64,000 bases of DNA from Plotosus lineatus (GCA_024760905.1 CM045735.1:10244661-10308660), one strand, 5' to 3'. Counted from the stretch's first letter, positions 35,265 through 46,019 are shown. The notes: generated by a model from the letters alone, not told the origin. A program made the numbers and translations.

Positions 35265-35590
35265 AAGTTGTAAATCTATGGAAGGTATCACTGAATTGGA
35301 TAAACCATCTGCTCTGAGTTTGCACTGTTCAGAAGAACGTTTTCCTCAGTTTTCTTTGTCGAATAAGCAGATTCCCATGCTCTGTTAAAGAATTCTTTGA
35401 GTTCAGTCAAACCACTGATGGACAATCCTCATCAAATTATTCCAAAATATTTTGATTCAGTTTTACAGGTGTTAGTAGGAAACTATTAATAAGCATATTC
35501 TTCTTCTGTCCTTCAGCACTGTATGGTTACAGTTGACTCTTATGTCATGATCAAAGATGAATCATCTTACCCTCTACAAGAGCAGTGAGC

Positions 35591-35591
<1 letters not shown>
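35265..35591. other. Unassigned non-coding sequence
   Basis: Nothing recognised. Confidence 0.5.

Positions 35592-35678
<87 letters not shown>
35592..35678. repeat. (AT)n microsatellite
   Basis: AT tract directly abutting the Penelope-like remnant. Confidence 0.95.
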
Positions 35679-35680
<2 letters not shown>

Positions 35681-35787
35681 AAAAGGACAGGACAAAGGCT
35701 TTCTATTGAAACTCCATTTATCCTTTTGTTATTTGCTCTACCAAAAAGTATTGAGCACTCTCCTACGGAAGGATCTACTCAGAAAAT

Positions 35788-35789
<2 letters not shown>

Positions 35790-35862
<73 letters not shown>
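35790..35862. repeat. (AT)n-(GA)n microsatellite in hairpin loop
   Basis: Separates the two 60-bp inverted arms. Confidence 0.95.
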
Positions 35863-35863
<1 letters not shown>

Positions 35864-35970
35864 GATTTTCTGAGTAGATCCTTCCGTAGGAGAGTGCTCA
35901 ATACTTTTTGGTAGAGCAAATAAACAAAAATAAAAGGACAGGACAAAGACTTTCTATTGAAACTCCATTT

Positions 35971-36025
35971 ATCACTACAGATCTGTTTCGAGGGGTGGTG
36001 AAACCATCCTCTCTCTTCAGGTGAT
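35971..36025 (-). ncRNA. Type I hammerhead ribozyme motif
   Basis: Read on the minus strand: stem I strand ATCAC, core CTGAAGA (fits CUGANGA), stem II of 24 nt (GAG paired with CTC, then GG and TGGT with CC and ACCA around a TTC loop, one bulged A and one mismatch), core GAAA, a short self-complementary stem III CAGATCTG, then TA at the cleavage site, and stem I strand GTGAT. Every invariant core residue is present. Self-cleavage would fall between positions 35976 and 35975, leaving an RNA starting GTGATAAATGG. Hammerheads of this kind with a very short stem III are known from Penelope-like elements and may act as dimers. Confidence 0.78.
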
Positions 36026-36039
36026 TATAGAAGAACTAT

Positions 36040-36416
36040 ATATCTTCTTTTGCTTTTCTGTTTGGCTGTTTCCTTCAGGGGTCGCCACAGTGAATCGTCT
36101 GCCTCCATCTCACCCTATCCTCTGCATCTTCTTCTCTTACACCAACTACCTTCATGTCCTCCTTCACCACATCCATAAATCTCCTCTTTGGTCTTCCTCT
36201 AGGCCTTCTGCCTGGTAGTTCCAACCTCAGCATCCTACTACCAATATATTCACTATCCCTTCTCTGTACATGGCCAAACCATCTCAATCTAGACTCTCTG
36301 ATTTTGACATCTTACATGTGCAATCCCTCTGATGTCCTCATTCCTGATCCTATCTATCCTCGTTACTCCCATAGAGAATCTCACCATATGCTAAAAACTT
36401 TAATAAAGGTGTTAAG
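36040..36416 (-). pseudogene. RTE-type LINE 3' fragment with foreign 5' junction
   Basis: Minus-strand frame from 36287 reads [40 protein letters not shown] and ends [11 protein letters not shown]. Upstream on the element (36370-36416) lies the same non-LINE text CCTTAACACCTTTATTAAAG found at 8340. The end nearest 36060 is the GGTCGCCACAG tail. Confidence 0.85.
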
Positions 36417-36417
36417 G

Positions 36418-36534
<117 letters not shown>

Positions 36535-37052
36535 CACCCCCACCACCCACCACCACCAATTTCCGCGAAACAGGATCGGCCCCCCGATTGGCGTAAACGT
36601 ACATGTATGTGTGTATATAATATTAATAAATACATACTCAATGCTATAAATGCTTATAATAACAGTTAAACATTCAAACATAATGCATAAGATGTAAATA
36701 AAATATAAATACACACACATACAGACGCGCACCTCACATAAAATTGTAAGTAGTTTTGATGGGTGGGGGTTAGTTTGGGGGGTTTTTGTTTAGTTTTTAT
36801 TTTTGTTTGTTTGGGGTTTTTTTGTTGCATAATTGGCCTTGTTTTGTGGCATTTTCCTTAATTTTTTCCCTATTTTTCCTTAATTTCCTTATATTTTTTA
36901 TTTTTCAATGAATATTTTTGAAAAACCCGCAATGCAGCCATGACTGAGGGGCACAAGCCAGTGTCTCTCCCTCACGCCGGTCCCAAGCCCGGATAAATGC
37001 AGAGGGTTGCGTCAGGAAGGGCATCCGGCGTAAAACAAATGCCAAATAAAAC

Positions 37053-38172
37053 ATGCGAGTCATATCAAGAAAATTCATACCGGATCGGTCAAGGCCCGGG
37101 TTAACAACGACCGCTATCAGTGCTGTTAACCAACAGGGTGCTGGTGGAAATTGGACTACTGTTGGTCGAAGACGTCGAAGAAGGAGAGGCGGGAGGCGTG
37201 TCCGTAGGCAGAGAGAGAAGAGGAAAGGCAGGAGTCTAGAACTGAAAGTAGGGACTTTGAATGTTGGAACTATGACAGGAAAAGGTAGAGAGCTGGCTGA
37301 CATGATGCAGAGGAGGAAGGTGGACATACTATGTGTTCAGGAGACCAGGTGGAAAGGTAGCAAGGCTAGAAGCATAGGAGCAGGGTTTAAGCTGTTTTTT
37401 CATGGTGTGGATGGGAAGAGAAATGGAGTCGGAGTCATCTTGAAGGAGGAGTTTGTCAGGAATGTTCTAGAAGTGAAGAGTGTCAGACAGAGTGATGAGT
37501 CTCAAGTTAGAAATTGAAGGCATGATGTTCAATGTTTTTAGTGCTTATGCTCCACAGGCAGGATGTGAGCTAGAAGAGAAGGAGAGATTCTGGAGTGAGA
37601 TAGATGGAGTGATGCAGAATACCCCCAAACATGAAAGAGTAGTCATTGGGGCAGACTTCAATGGACATGTTGGTGCAGGAAACAGAGGGGATGAGGAAGT
37701 GATGGGCAGGTTTGGTATCCAGGACAGGAATAGGAATACAGAAGGACAGATGTTGGTAGATTTTGCAAAAAGGATGGCAATGGCTGTGGTAAATACTTTC
37801 TTCCAGAAGAGAGAGGAGCATAGAGTGACTTATAAAAGCGGAGGTAGGAGCACACAGGTAGACTACATCTTGTGCAGGCGATGTAATTTGAAGAAAGTCA
37901 GTGACTGCAAAGTAGTAGCGGGTGAGAGTGTTGCCAAACAGCATAGGATGGTGGTGTGCAGGATGACGATGATGGTGAGGAAGGTGAAGAAGGCAAAGGC
38001 AGAGCAGAAGACAAAGTGGTGGAAGCTGAAAAAGGAAGTGTCGTGTTGTCTTCAAAGAGGAGTTGAAACAGGCTTTGGGTGGCCAGGAAGTGCTGCAGCA
38101 AATGTGATCAGGGACACAGGTAGGAGAGTACTTGGTGTGTCCTCTGGAAGGAAAGTAGATAAGGAGACTTGA
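37053..38172 (+). pseudogene. LINE endonuclease (APE-like) domain, frameshifted
   Basis: After a basic, Arg-rich leader the first frame reads LKVGTLNVGTMTGKGRELAD and DILCVQETRWKG, giving the Asn and Glu of an APE-type active site. A frameshift near 37480 moves the rest to another frame: NVFSAYAPQ, VVIGADFNGHVGAGNRG (Asp and Asn), TQVDYILCRR (Asp) and AKQHRMVV (His). All key endonuclease residues are therefore present but split. In database annotation this domain is often labelled 'craniofacial development protein 2-like', which is a LINE-derived name. It nicks target DNA to prime reverse transcription. The frame ends at the nested insertion. Confidence 0.9.
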
Positions 38173-38499
38173 CAATGACAATGACAATGACAATGACAAT
38201 ACTTTATTGCCCGAGGAGGGAATTTGTCTTGCACGTACACAGGCTCCATAAACATACATACATAAGAACATATTACAACATGAAGACATAATACATATAT
38301 AACATTAAATATTAAATATTAAATATCTTAAGGTGCAATGTAAGAAACTAGCACTAAAATTTCAAAAATAAAATTTAAAAATACTTTAAAGAATACTGTA
38401 TGTTAAACGGACATGTAACGACTTAAGACATAAAACTGAGTTTTTAAATTAGATAACGCAACAGATAAAAACAGTGGTACAAAATGTAACAATATACAA
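38171..38499 (-). mobile_element. Nested 5'-truncated non-LTR element (CR1/L2/Rex1-like 3' end)
   Basis: Flanked by GAGACTT at 38164-38170 and 38500-38506. On the minus strand it ends with a CAATAAAGTATTGTC word and then (ATTGTC)n, a short-unit tail of the kind used by CR1/L2/Rex1 elements. It splits the LINE frame between KVDKET and WWWNEE. Clade call is inference from the tail. Confidence 0.75.
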
Positions 38500-38506
38500 G
38501 AGACTT

Positions 38507-40291
38507 GGTGGTGGAATGAGGAAGTGCAGGAGTGTGTACAAAGGAAGAGGTTAGAGGACCAAAGAGAGTAAACAGGAGTACAGGGAGACACAGTGTAAGG
38601 CGAAGGTAGCGGTGTCAAAGGCCAAACAAAGGGCGTATGATGACTTGTATGCTCGGTTGGAAAGTAAAGAGGGAGAAAATGATTTATACAGGTTGGCACA
38701 GCAGAGAAATAGAGATGGGCAGGATGTGCAGCAAGTTATAGTGATTCAGGACAGAGAGGGAAATGTATTGACTGATGACAGAAGTGTGCTGGGAAGATGG
38801 AAAGAGTACTTTGAAGAGCTGATGAATGAGGAAAATTAGAGAGAAAAAAGACTAGAAGAGGTGACTGTTGAGGACCAGGAAGTAGCAAAGATTAGTAAGG
38901 GTGAAGTGAGGAGGGCATTGAAGAGAATGAAGAATGGAAAGGCAGTTGGTCCTGATGACATACCGGTGGAGGTATGGAAGTGTCTAGGAGAGGAAGCAGT
39001 AGATTTCCTGACAAGAACATTCAGCAAGGTCTTAGAGAGTGAGAGGATGCCAGAGGAATGGAGGAGAAGTGTGCTGGTGCCCAATTTTAAGAACAAGGGA
39101 GATGTGCAGAGTTGTGGCAACTACAGAGGGATAAAGTTGATGAGCCATACGATGAAGTTATGGGAAAGAATAGTGGAAGCTAGACTAAGGGCAGAGGTCA
39201 GCATTTGTGAACAACAGTTTGGTTTCATGCCAAGAAAGCGCACCACAGATGCAGTGTTTGCCTTGAGGATGTTAATAGAGAAGTACAGAGAAGGTCAGAA
39301 GGAGCTGCATTGTGCCTTTGTGAATCTGGAGAAAACATATGACAGGGTGCCAAGAGAGGAACTGTGGCATTGCATGAGGAAGTCTGGAGTGGCAGAGAAG
39401 TATGTTAGAGTGGTGCAGGACATGTATGAGAGATGTAAGACAGTGGTGAGGTGTGCTGTCGGTGTGACAGAAGAGTTCAAGGTGGAGGTGGGACTGCATC
39501 AAGGCTCAGCTCTGAACCCCTTCTTGTTTGCTATAGGAATGGACAGGCTGACAGACGAGGTTAGGCAAGAATCTCCATGGACTATGATGTTTGCAGATGA
39601 CATTGTGATCTGCAGTGAGAGCAGAGCACAAGTGCAAGAAAACCTACAGAGGTGGAGGTATGCCCTGGAAAGGAGGGGAATGAAGGTTAGCCACAGTAAG
39701 ACAGAATACATGTGTATGAATGCCAAGGACCAAACAGGAATGGTGAGGTCACAGGGAGCAGAGATAAAGAAGGTGGAGGATTTTAAGTACTTAGGCTCAA
39801 CAATCCAGAGCAATGGAGAGTGTGGAAAAGAGGTGAAGAAGCATGTGCAGGCTGGTTGGAATGGTTGGAGAAAAGTGTCCGGTGTGATGGTAGCGGCAAA
39901 AATGAAAAGAAAAGTGTACAAGATGGTGTTGAGGCCAGCGATGTTGTATGGTTCAGAAACAGTGGCCCTGGGGAAAAGACAGGAGGCAGAGCTGGAGGTA
40001 GCAGAGATGAAAATGTTGAGGTTCTCTTTGGGAGTAACAAGGATGGATAGAATCAGGAATGAGCAAATCAGAGGGACAGCACATGTAAGACGTTTTGGAG
40101 ACAAAGTCAGAGAGGCTAGATTGAAATGGTTTGGACATGTACAGAGGAGGGATAGTGAGTATATTGGTAGTAGGATGTTGAAGTTGGAACTACCAGGCAG
40201 AAGGCCTAGAGGAAGACCAAAGAGACGATTCATGGATGTGGTGAAGGAGGATATGAAGGCAGTTAGTGAGAGAAAAAGATTCAGAGGATAG
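38507..40291 (+). pseudogene. LINE reverse transcriptase, inactive
   Basis: 38507-38839 encodes the linker (AKQRAYDDLYARLESKEGE, RWKEYFEELMNEEN, then a stop). From 38861 a frame of 476 residues covers the reverse transcriptase: GPDDIPVEVWK, NYRGIKLMSHTMKLWERIVE, QQFGFMPRKRTTDA, the motif A region CAFVNLEKTYDRV, GLHQGSALNPFLF and the catalytic FADD at residues 244-247 (39590-39601). The motif A Asp expected after FV is Asn at residue 155 (39323-39325), which removes a metal-binding residue. The C-terminus AHVRRFGDKVREARLKWFGH is shared with the fragments at 8.4, 36.1 and 51.3 kb; a late shift after MKAVSERK alters the last residues. Confidence 0.92.
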
Positions 40292-40477
40292 GGTGAGATG
40301 GAGGCAGATGATTCGCTGTGGCGACCCCTGAAGGGAAAAGCCGAAAGGACAAGAAGAAGAAGAAGAAGATTTTTGAAAAACCCGCGATGCACTGAAGCCG
40401 CAGAAACTGAAGCACGAAGTAGCAAGGGATCACTGTATATAACTTTCATATTCTAATTCCTAACCTTTTCATTTATT

Positions 40478-40814
40478 TTTTGAACTGCTTAATCCTAATT
40501 AGGGTCAAGGGGAGGCTGGTGCCCATCTCAGTTGATTCTGGGCAAGGGCAGGGTACACCCATACAGCTCACCAGGCCATCACAGATCTGGCACGCAAACA
40601 ACCATTCCCACTGATACCTGGGGGTGATTTGGAACAGCCAATTAACCTACTATGCATGTTTTTGGATTGTGGGAGGAAATCAGAGTACCCAAAGGAAACC
40701 CATACAAGCACAGGGAGAACATGCAAACTCCACACAGAAATGCTAAGCTGGGAATCAAACCCAGGACCCTCTTGTTGTTAGGCGGATGTGCTAACCACTA
40801 CTCCACCGTGCGGC
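40478..40814 (-). mobile_element. SINE type 2, complete
   Basis: Inverted (tail CCTAATTAGGGTCAAGGGGA, head GTGCTAACCACTACTCCACC). Short 8-bp duplication CATTTATT at 40470-40477 and 40815-40822. Confidence 0.85.
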
Positions 40815-40822
40815 CATTTATT

Positions 40823-41640
40823 AACCTTGATAATAAATTTAATTGAGCTCAAGATTTAAAATTATAGGCAGGGATTCGTGGTTAACTCGCTATGTAGCTG
40901 ATATCTTTAAATCATTAAAACACCAACACATAACACGAGAGCTACTATAGTCTGAACCTAAAACGCTAACTAACAGCACTGTTGAAACATATTTAATCAA
41001 ATAATATAAATGTTGATTTAATCAAATGTTAATAAGTTAGCATAACTTTTGCGTCACCTCTCTGCACTGATACATAGCTAGCCATGCTAAGCAGAATGCA
41101 GTCAAATGTTAGAGCATCGAGAGAGATTAAAATCGTGTTTCCAGTTGTTTTATTACACATATAGTTTTATTTCTCTGTATCTGATGCATGAATGAATCCT
41201 GTAAAGTCTGTGAATTGCTAGTTCTTTATAGAAAATAGAGCTTTTGGTATTGCTAGCACATATGGATGAGAGCAGTCGGAATCTGGGTTCATGAGGAGCT
41301 ACACTGCTGTCTGGGTTATCAGATTTACCCTGGGTCTAACCAAAACACACAAAATTGTATCCTTATGGAAAAGGGAATATCAAGCTGCTGAAAATATGCT
41401 AGCGGCTAATCATAACCTTCAGAAAATACAGATTATGATGTTACTATTTAAATCGTGAGATACTTAAAACTTAAAACATCACTCCTGTGGCTACGATGGC
41501 TGAAAATAGGCTAAATCCTATTTTGAAGCTTAACTTTAAGCTCATAAATGAAGCAAAATTCTTAAAAAAAAAAAAAAAAAAAGTAATGATTCAGGGTGCA
41601 TTTGATATGCAACTCACAAAACAGCATCTTTTATCAACTA
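40823..41640. other. Unassigned, AT-rich single-copy sequence
   Basis: A run at about 41564-41582. No family or exon recognised. Confidence 0.5.
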
Positions 41641-41662
41641 GGTTGGTGTTTTTCATTATCCA

Positions 41663-41887
41663 ACAGCACACATTGTGTTGCATGGGCAGGAGCCCCACAG
41701 TGACAGTGACACATCAGCCTCTTCCCGCCTGCAGCAGCTCATTGCATTTGCCCCCTCACGCCTCAGCATCAGCCCTGTACCCTCAGGCACAGAGCCTTCT
41801 GCTACTGCTGCCCACATCACTGGAGACTTACTGTTCCCTATGCTGTTCTCCTACCTCTATGGCCTGAGGAGAGGAGCAAGGTCATAG
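41663..41887 (+). CDS. Possible 3'-terminal exon, unidentified
   Basis: A pyrimidine-rich stretch ending ATTATCCAACAG (41655-41666) could be a splice acceptor. The frame that follows reads LHGQEPHSDSDTSASSRLQQ and goes on through SISPVPSGTEPSATAAHITG to DLLFPMLFSYLYGLRRGARS and a stop at 41887. It is single-copy here, much more GC-rich than its surroundings, acidic/Ser-rich then hydrophobic, and is followed within 150 bases by AATAAA-type words (42009-42025). I do not recognise the protein. It could also be a retrocopy end or chance; a second overlapping frame of similar length is open. Confidence 0.35.
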   Translation, partial: TAHIVLHGQEPHSDSDTSASSRLQQLIAFAPSRLSISPVPSGTEPSATAAHITGDLLFPMLFSYLYGLRRGARS

Positions 41888-42228
41888 CCCAGAGCTGCTA
41901 GAGGTCATACTGTAGCTATATCCTTTCTACTTCTGTACGGAACTGAAATCAAGAGTGCACATCTAATGTTACCTCTGCCGCGGACATACAATGACAAATA
42001 CAAGACAAAAATAAATAAATAAATAAAAATAAAAATGTTGTAGTGTGGCCACTCTTTATTTGTTTTACATTCAACAGCTTCTTGTATTATTATATTACCT
42101 AATTATTTATTACTTCATTCTAATTGTCTTACCTTTTATCATCACTGTATGATATTTACACTATTTATAGTATACATCCAGAAGTGCTTACTGGATCTTA
42201 TTTTTAATCTTCTTTTTTTACAATTAAT
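41888..42228. other. Unassigned, AT-rich; possible 3' UTR of the upstream exon
   Basis: Contains an (AAAT)n run with AATAAA words at about 42009-42030. Confidence 0.3.
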
Positions 42229-42240
42229 AAAATATTATAT

Positions 42241-42582
42241 GGCGGCACGGTGGCGTAGTGGTTAGCACGTCTGCCTCACAGCAAGAAGACCTGGGTTTGA
42301 TTCCCGGCCTTTCACACCTTTCTGTGTGGAGTTTGCATGTTCTCCCTGTGCTTGTGTGGGTTTCCTCTGAGTGCTCCGGTTTCCTCCCACAATCCAAAGA
42401 CATGCACAGTAGGTTAATTGGCCGTTCTAAATTGCCCATAGGTTCGCATCATGCAGAAGGCAATGGCAAACCACTGCACTAATCCTGCCAAGAAAACCTC
42501 CATGAAGATGATAATCAGGGCGTTATCCTTCATGGTGGGTCGCCAATGGTTGTTCTATGACTCAGGCACTAGATAGATAGAT
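42241..42582 (+). mobile_element. SINE type 2 with alternative tail c, complete
   Basis: Starts GGCGGCACGGTGGCGTAGTG; ends in the alternative tail (CCTCCATGAAGATGATAATC, GGGTCGCCAATGG) and (GATA)n. The 12-bp duplication AAAATATTATAT/AAAATGTTATAT is at 42229-42240 and 42583-42594. Confidence 0.94.
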
Positions 42583-42779
42583 AAAATGTTATATAACAAT
42601 TAGTGAAGGAGTCTCCAGTGTCTACACTTTGTTCCAGTCACTAAATTCTCAATTATAGGGACATTCCTCAGGTCAGAGGTCATTCAGGATTACTGGCTTT
42701 TGCACCACCACCATAAACACAGTTCTGGCGGATGTATTATAATCATCAGCATTGTATTTTATTTTATTTATTTATTTAT

Positions 42780-42905
42780 TTTTTACCAAACTGAGTGAGG
42801 ACACTGGCCTACCTGAATCGCAGAGATGATTTGATGACTGAATGTCAAGGTTAATGATGAAGGTCAAAGAAAAGTCAAAATTTTTTCAGTCGCTTATAAC
42901 TTATA
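42780..42905. repeat. Dispersed repeat J fragment
   Basis: GTCAAGGTTAATGATGAAGG and TCAAAGAAAAGTCAAA, as in the copies at 29.3 and 49.5 kb. Confidence 0.4.
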
Positions 42906-42921
42906 TCCATTAACTATAAAG

Positions 42922-43838
42922 CCCAAGTGTCAAACCCAAGCCTGAAAGCTAAATCTGGCCCATGAGTGCTTTCAAAGTACGTGTACAGGGATTCTTCACT
43001 TTCCATGGTTAATTGGGACCACGATCCCCACGTGACCATTGAAATCCACAAAGTAACCCCCCCCCCCCCCGAATGACATGTACATGTATATGTGTATATA
43101 ATATCAATAAATACATAGTCAATGCTATAAATGCTTATAATAACAATTGAACATTAAAAAAAACCCCACGAGATGTAAATAAACTATAAACACACACACA
43201 CATACACATGGTATAGGATAAGAAAAAGACGACACATGTACATACGCGTTCGTGCGCACACGCGCAGGTGTGTGTACACACAGAGATGCAAGTAAGTAGT
43301 TTTCATGGGAGATATTAGGTTGTTTTTTTGTTTTGTTTGTTTAGGGTTTGTTTTTTTTTTGTTTTTTTTTGTATAATTGGACTTGTTTTTGTGGCATTTT
43401 CCTTAACCTTTCCCCTTTACTTCGTTAATTTCCTTATTTTTTAATTCGATAAATATTTATTTAAAAAAAAAAAAACGTGATGCACTGAAGCCGCATGAAT
43501 TGAAGCGCAAAGTATCGAGGGATCCCTGTATATGACTATTGTACATTCCTCGCATCAACCAGTACCGTGAAACATAATTCATCATCCATCCACTGGTTTG
43601 GTGGCAAATCTACTTCATTTGTCATTTATGGCTCAGGAAACATAAAGCAAGCTAGCATGTTGCTCTCAAGCATTGTCAGAAAAGAAAATAAATAAAGTTA
43701 AAGATGACAGACCATAAACTCATGATTTTGCCATGCAGGTTTCATGGTTGCCCTATTTGACTAGATTATCCAGCTCTTGATGACCTCGAAAGAAACTTAA
43801 TGATGTGGCCCTCAGTAAAAAGGAGTTTGACACCCCTG
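42922..43838. mobile_element. hAT-like MITE, family G, with nested MITE A
   Basis: Left end CCCAAGTGTCAAACCCAAG and right end GAGTTTGACACCCCTG form the CAGGGGTGTCAAACTC-type inverted end of hAT elements; the left first bases are mutated. Flanks CTATAAAG and ATATAGAA are a diverged 8-bp duplication. No transposase frame. Confidence 0.72.
42986..43528 (+). mobile_element. Tigger-like MITE, family A, copy 10
   Basis: CAGGGATTCTTCACTTTCCA to GAGGGATCCCTG with TA on both sides (42984-42985, 43529-43530); nested in hAT family G. Confidence 0.9.
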
Positions 43839-43912
43839 ATATAGAACGTATTATAACATGGTTAATTAAACCCAGCACCCATATAGAGTCAATTAATCAA
43901 TCTGAATTCTGG

Positions 43913-44232
43913 CGTACGCGGCAGCCATAACAGCTTGTCATGGCTGTATACGAAGGGCAAACAATCTGCAGTAGCGGCCCAAACTTCTTCCTGCAGGGTG
44001 TTTTTAATGAGACACCATCTCCAGCTCGCTGGCTGTTGACTCTAAAGAGTTCATCCACCCTTGGATAGGTCTTGTTTTTATTCCTACTGGGTTGCTAGCC
44101 ACCCTCTTCACCAAATGTGGAACCTGTTGGGGGAGCCGGTTTAGTCGCCGACCCCTCAACTATGCAACAGGTTGTACTGGCTTACATGTTACCAGCAGCA
44201 GGGCAAAACCTGACCTGACCTGACCTGACAGC
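43913..44232 (+). mobile_element. Retroposon-like segment ending in (TGACC)n
   Basis: GC-balanced non-coding sequence ending AAAACC and four TGACC-type units. The same tail unit ends the LINE fragment at 2190, so this may be a SINE or 3' UTR served by that LINE. Left boundary uncertain. Confidence 0.4.
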
Positions 44233-44434
44233 GACCCATATAGAGTGCCCATGCTATATAGGGGAAATGCTTTCTCAATGCGGGTACTCAGTAGTTTTGT
44301 TCTGTTCATTCAAGAAAAAGATTAAAGAGAGACTGGTGAGGAAACAACTTTCATGTAAATATTTTCTCGTTTCTGATTTGTAGAAACCCATCAAATACTT
44401 CCTGGTATTCTTTTTTGAGCCAAATTATCAATCA

Positions 44435-44793
44435 TTTCATTTTCTGTAAACGGTTAATCCTAATTAGGGTTGCAGGGAGGCTGGCGCCCATCCCAGCTGA
44501 CTCCGGGCGAGGGCAGAGTACATCCTGGACAAACTCGCTAGGCCATCGCAGGGCAGAAACACACTGACGGCTTTGCAGCTACTCTTGTCGAAAATCAGCA
44601 ATGGTTCTTTTACATGAACCTCACTCCATAGACAGTGAGAGACACGCCCAGCCTTCGATAACCCAGTTAGCTGTACTGGGGGGTGGGGTGGGGGGGGGGG
44701 GGTGCAGTGACAACCCGTGAAGAGTGGGGCTCGAACCCCCAACCTTGGGATCAGCAATCCAGCACCTTTACCACCAGGCCGCCACTGCCCCAC
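44435..44793 (-). mobile_element. SINE type 1b, complete
   Basis: Inverted copy with a 10-bp duplication TTATCAATCA at 44425-44434 and 44794-44803. A G-run has expanded inside at 44681-44701. Confidence 0.92.
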
Positions 44794-44803
44794 TTATCAA
44801 TCA

Positions 44804-45306
44804 ATGAGTCTCAATAAGTTTTATAAGTTGAAAAAAATGATTTATAATGTATGATATGGAGAATTATTCATCCCTTGGAAGAAGTTAGCCGCCTCAGCCT
44901 ATGGTCTCATCTTATAAAACTCCTTCAATCTAAATAAGTCTCTATACCATACGTCATCATATTCAATAATTACTTAATATATAAGTTGTGACGTGAATGA
45001 TAAGATGCACTTGCCTTTGGATATTGAGTTGAAAAATATGTAAATTTTTTTTTCCATTCTGTATTATATAAAAATTTTTGCACTATTGGAAAATTGCTGT
45101 TGATGCAGAATAAATAAAACATTTCACTCCAAAGTTTCTAACTGCAAGAAAAAATAATAATAAAAAATAAAAAAATAAAAGGTACATTGCATTTTTGTGT
45201 GCAAACCAAAAATATTATAATTTGAAAAGGAAAGGTAATCTGCTTACATTATAGTCCTGTACTGACTTGTGCCAAATCAGAATTGTAATTTATGTTATGA
45301 TGCAGC
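44804..45306. other. Unassigned, AT-rich
   Basis: Nothing recognised. Confidence 0.5.
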
Positions 45307-45319
45307 AAAACAGTTCACA

Positions 45320-45665
45320 GGGCTGTGGTGGCCTATTGGTATAGGGCACTGGATCACTGATCCACAGGTTGGGAGTTTGAGTCCCACTCTCCACAAGGTT
45401 GTCACTGTCCCCTCCCCAGTGCCGCTAACTGGGTTATCAAAGGCGGGCCATGTCTCTCACTGTCTATGGTGTGAGGTTCATGTAAAAGAACCATTGCTGA
45501 CTTTCGACAAGAGTAGCTGCAAAGCCGTCAGCGTGTTTCCGCCCTGCGATGGCCTAGCGAGTTTGTCCAGGGTGTACTCTGCACTCGCCCGGAGTCAGCT
45601 GGGATGGGCCCCAGCCTCCCTGCGACCCTGATTTGGATTAAGCGGTTACAGAAAATGAATGAATG
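45320..45665 (+). mobile_element. SINE type 1b, complete
   Basis: Head CTGTGGTGGCCTATTGG and GAGTTTGAGTCCCAC, tail GGATTAAGCGGTTACAG and (AATG)n. Perfect 13-bp duplication AAAACAGTTCACA at 45307-45319 and 45666-45678. Confidence 0.95.
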
Positions 45666-45893
45666 AAAACAGTTCACATAATTCAGAATATGCAGAATTG
45701 GAATAGATGTGACTTTAAGTAAGTAACTTCCAGAAATTTCCCCAATCGATGATCTTTTTTTGTTCATCTTTGGATTGTCACGGTTGTAGAGCAGGGGTGG
45801 CCAACCGGTCAGAGACCAGGAGACACATTTTTAAACTGTGTTACTGCACAGAGCCACATCATGGACACACATGAACATCACCCATCACTTTCT

Positions 45894-45895
<2 letters not shown>

Positions 45896-45947
<52 letters not shown>

Positions 45948-45962
45948 ACACACACACACACA
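45896..45962. repeat. (CA)n microsatellite
   Basis: CA tract inside the hAT element. Confidence 0.95.
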
Positions 45963-46019
45963 CCTCTGCTCGGCCAGATTTATTGTAAAGTCACACATCT
46001 TTGAAGGTCAGAGTGCAAC

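Larger units (their letters stand above)
35681..36045 (-). mobile_element. Penelope-like element terminal remnant (direct repeat plus hairpin plus ribozyme)
   Basis: On the minus strand the order is: hammerhead motif, a 42-bp segment (35973-35932), one arm of a 60-bp perfect inverted repeat (35922-35863), a GA/AT tract, the other arm (35789-35730), and the 42-bp segment again (35722-35681, one mismatch). Terminal repeats carrying a hammerhead and inverted partial copies are typical of Penelope-like elements, but no reverse transcriptase or GIY-YIG sequence is present here, so the assignment is inference. Both 42-bp repeats begin close to the predicted ribozyme cleavage point. Confidence 0.6.
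36937..40368 (+). mobile_element. RTE-clade LINE, near full length
   Basis: Flanked by a 23-bp target duplication with one mismatch (36914-36936 and 40369-40391). The 5' region contains GTTGCGTCAGGAAGGGCATC (37006). The 3' end is GCTGTGGCGACCCCTGAAGG, AGCCGAAAGG and (GAA)n. It encodes endonuclease and reverse transcriptase parts but is broken by a frameshift, a nested retroposon (38171-38499) and a catalytic substitution. Without the insert it is about 3.1 kb, a normal RTE length. (GAA)n end, APE endonuclease and FADD motif support RTE, possibly the RTE-X subgroup. Confidence 0.92.

Noticed and set aside
39499..40449. A 316-codon open frame on the minus strand
   Set aside because: Antisense to the LINE reverse transcriptase, with low-complexity composition and no domain.
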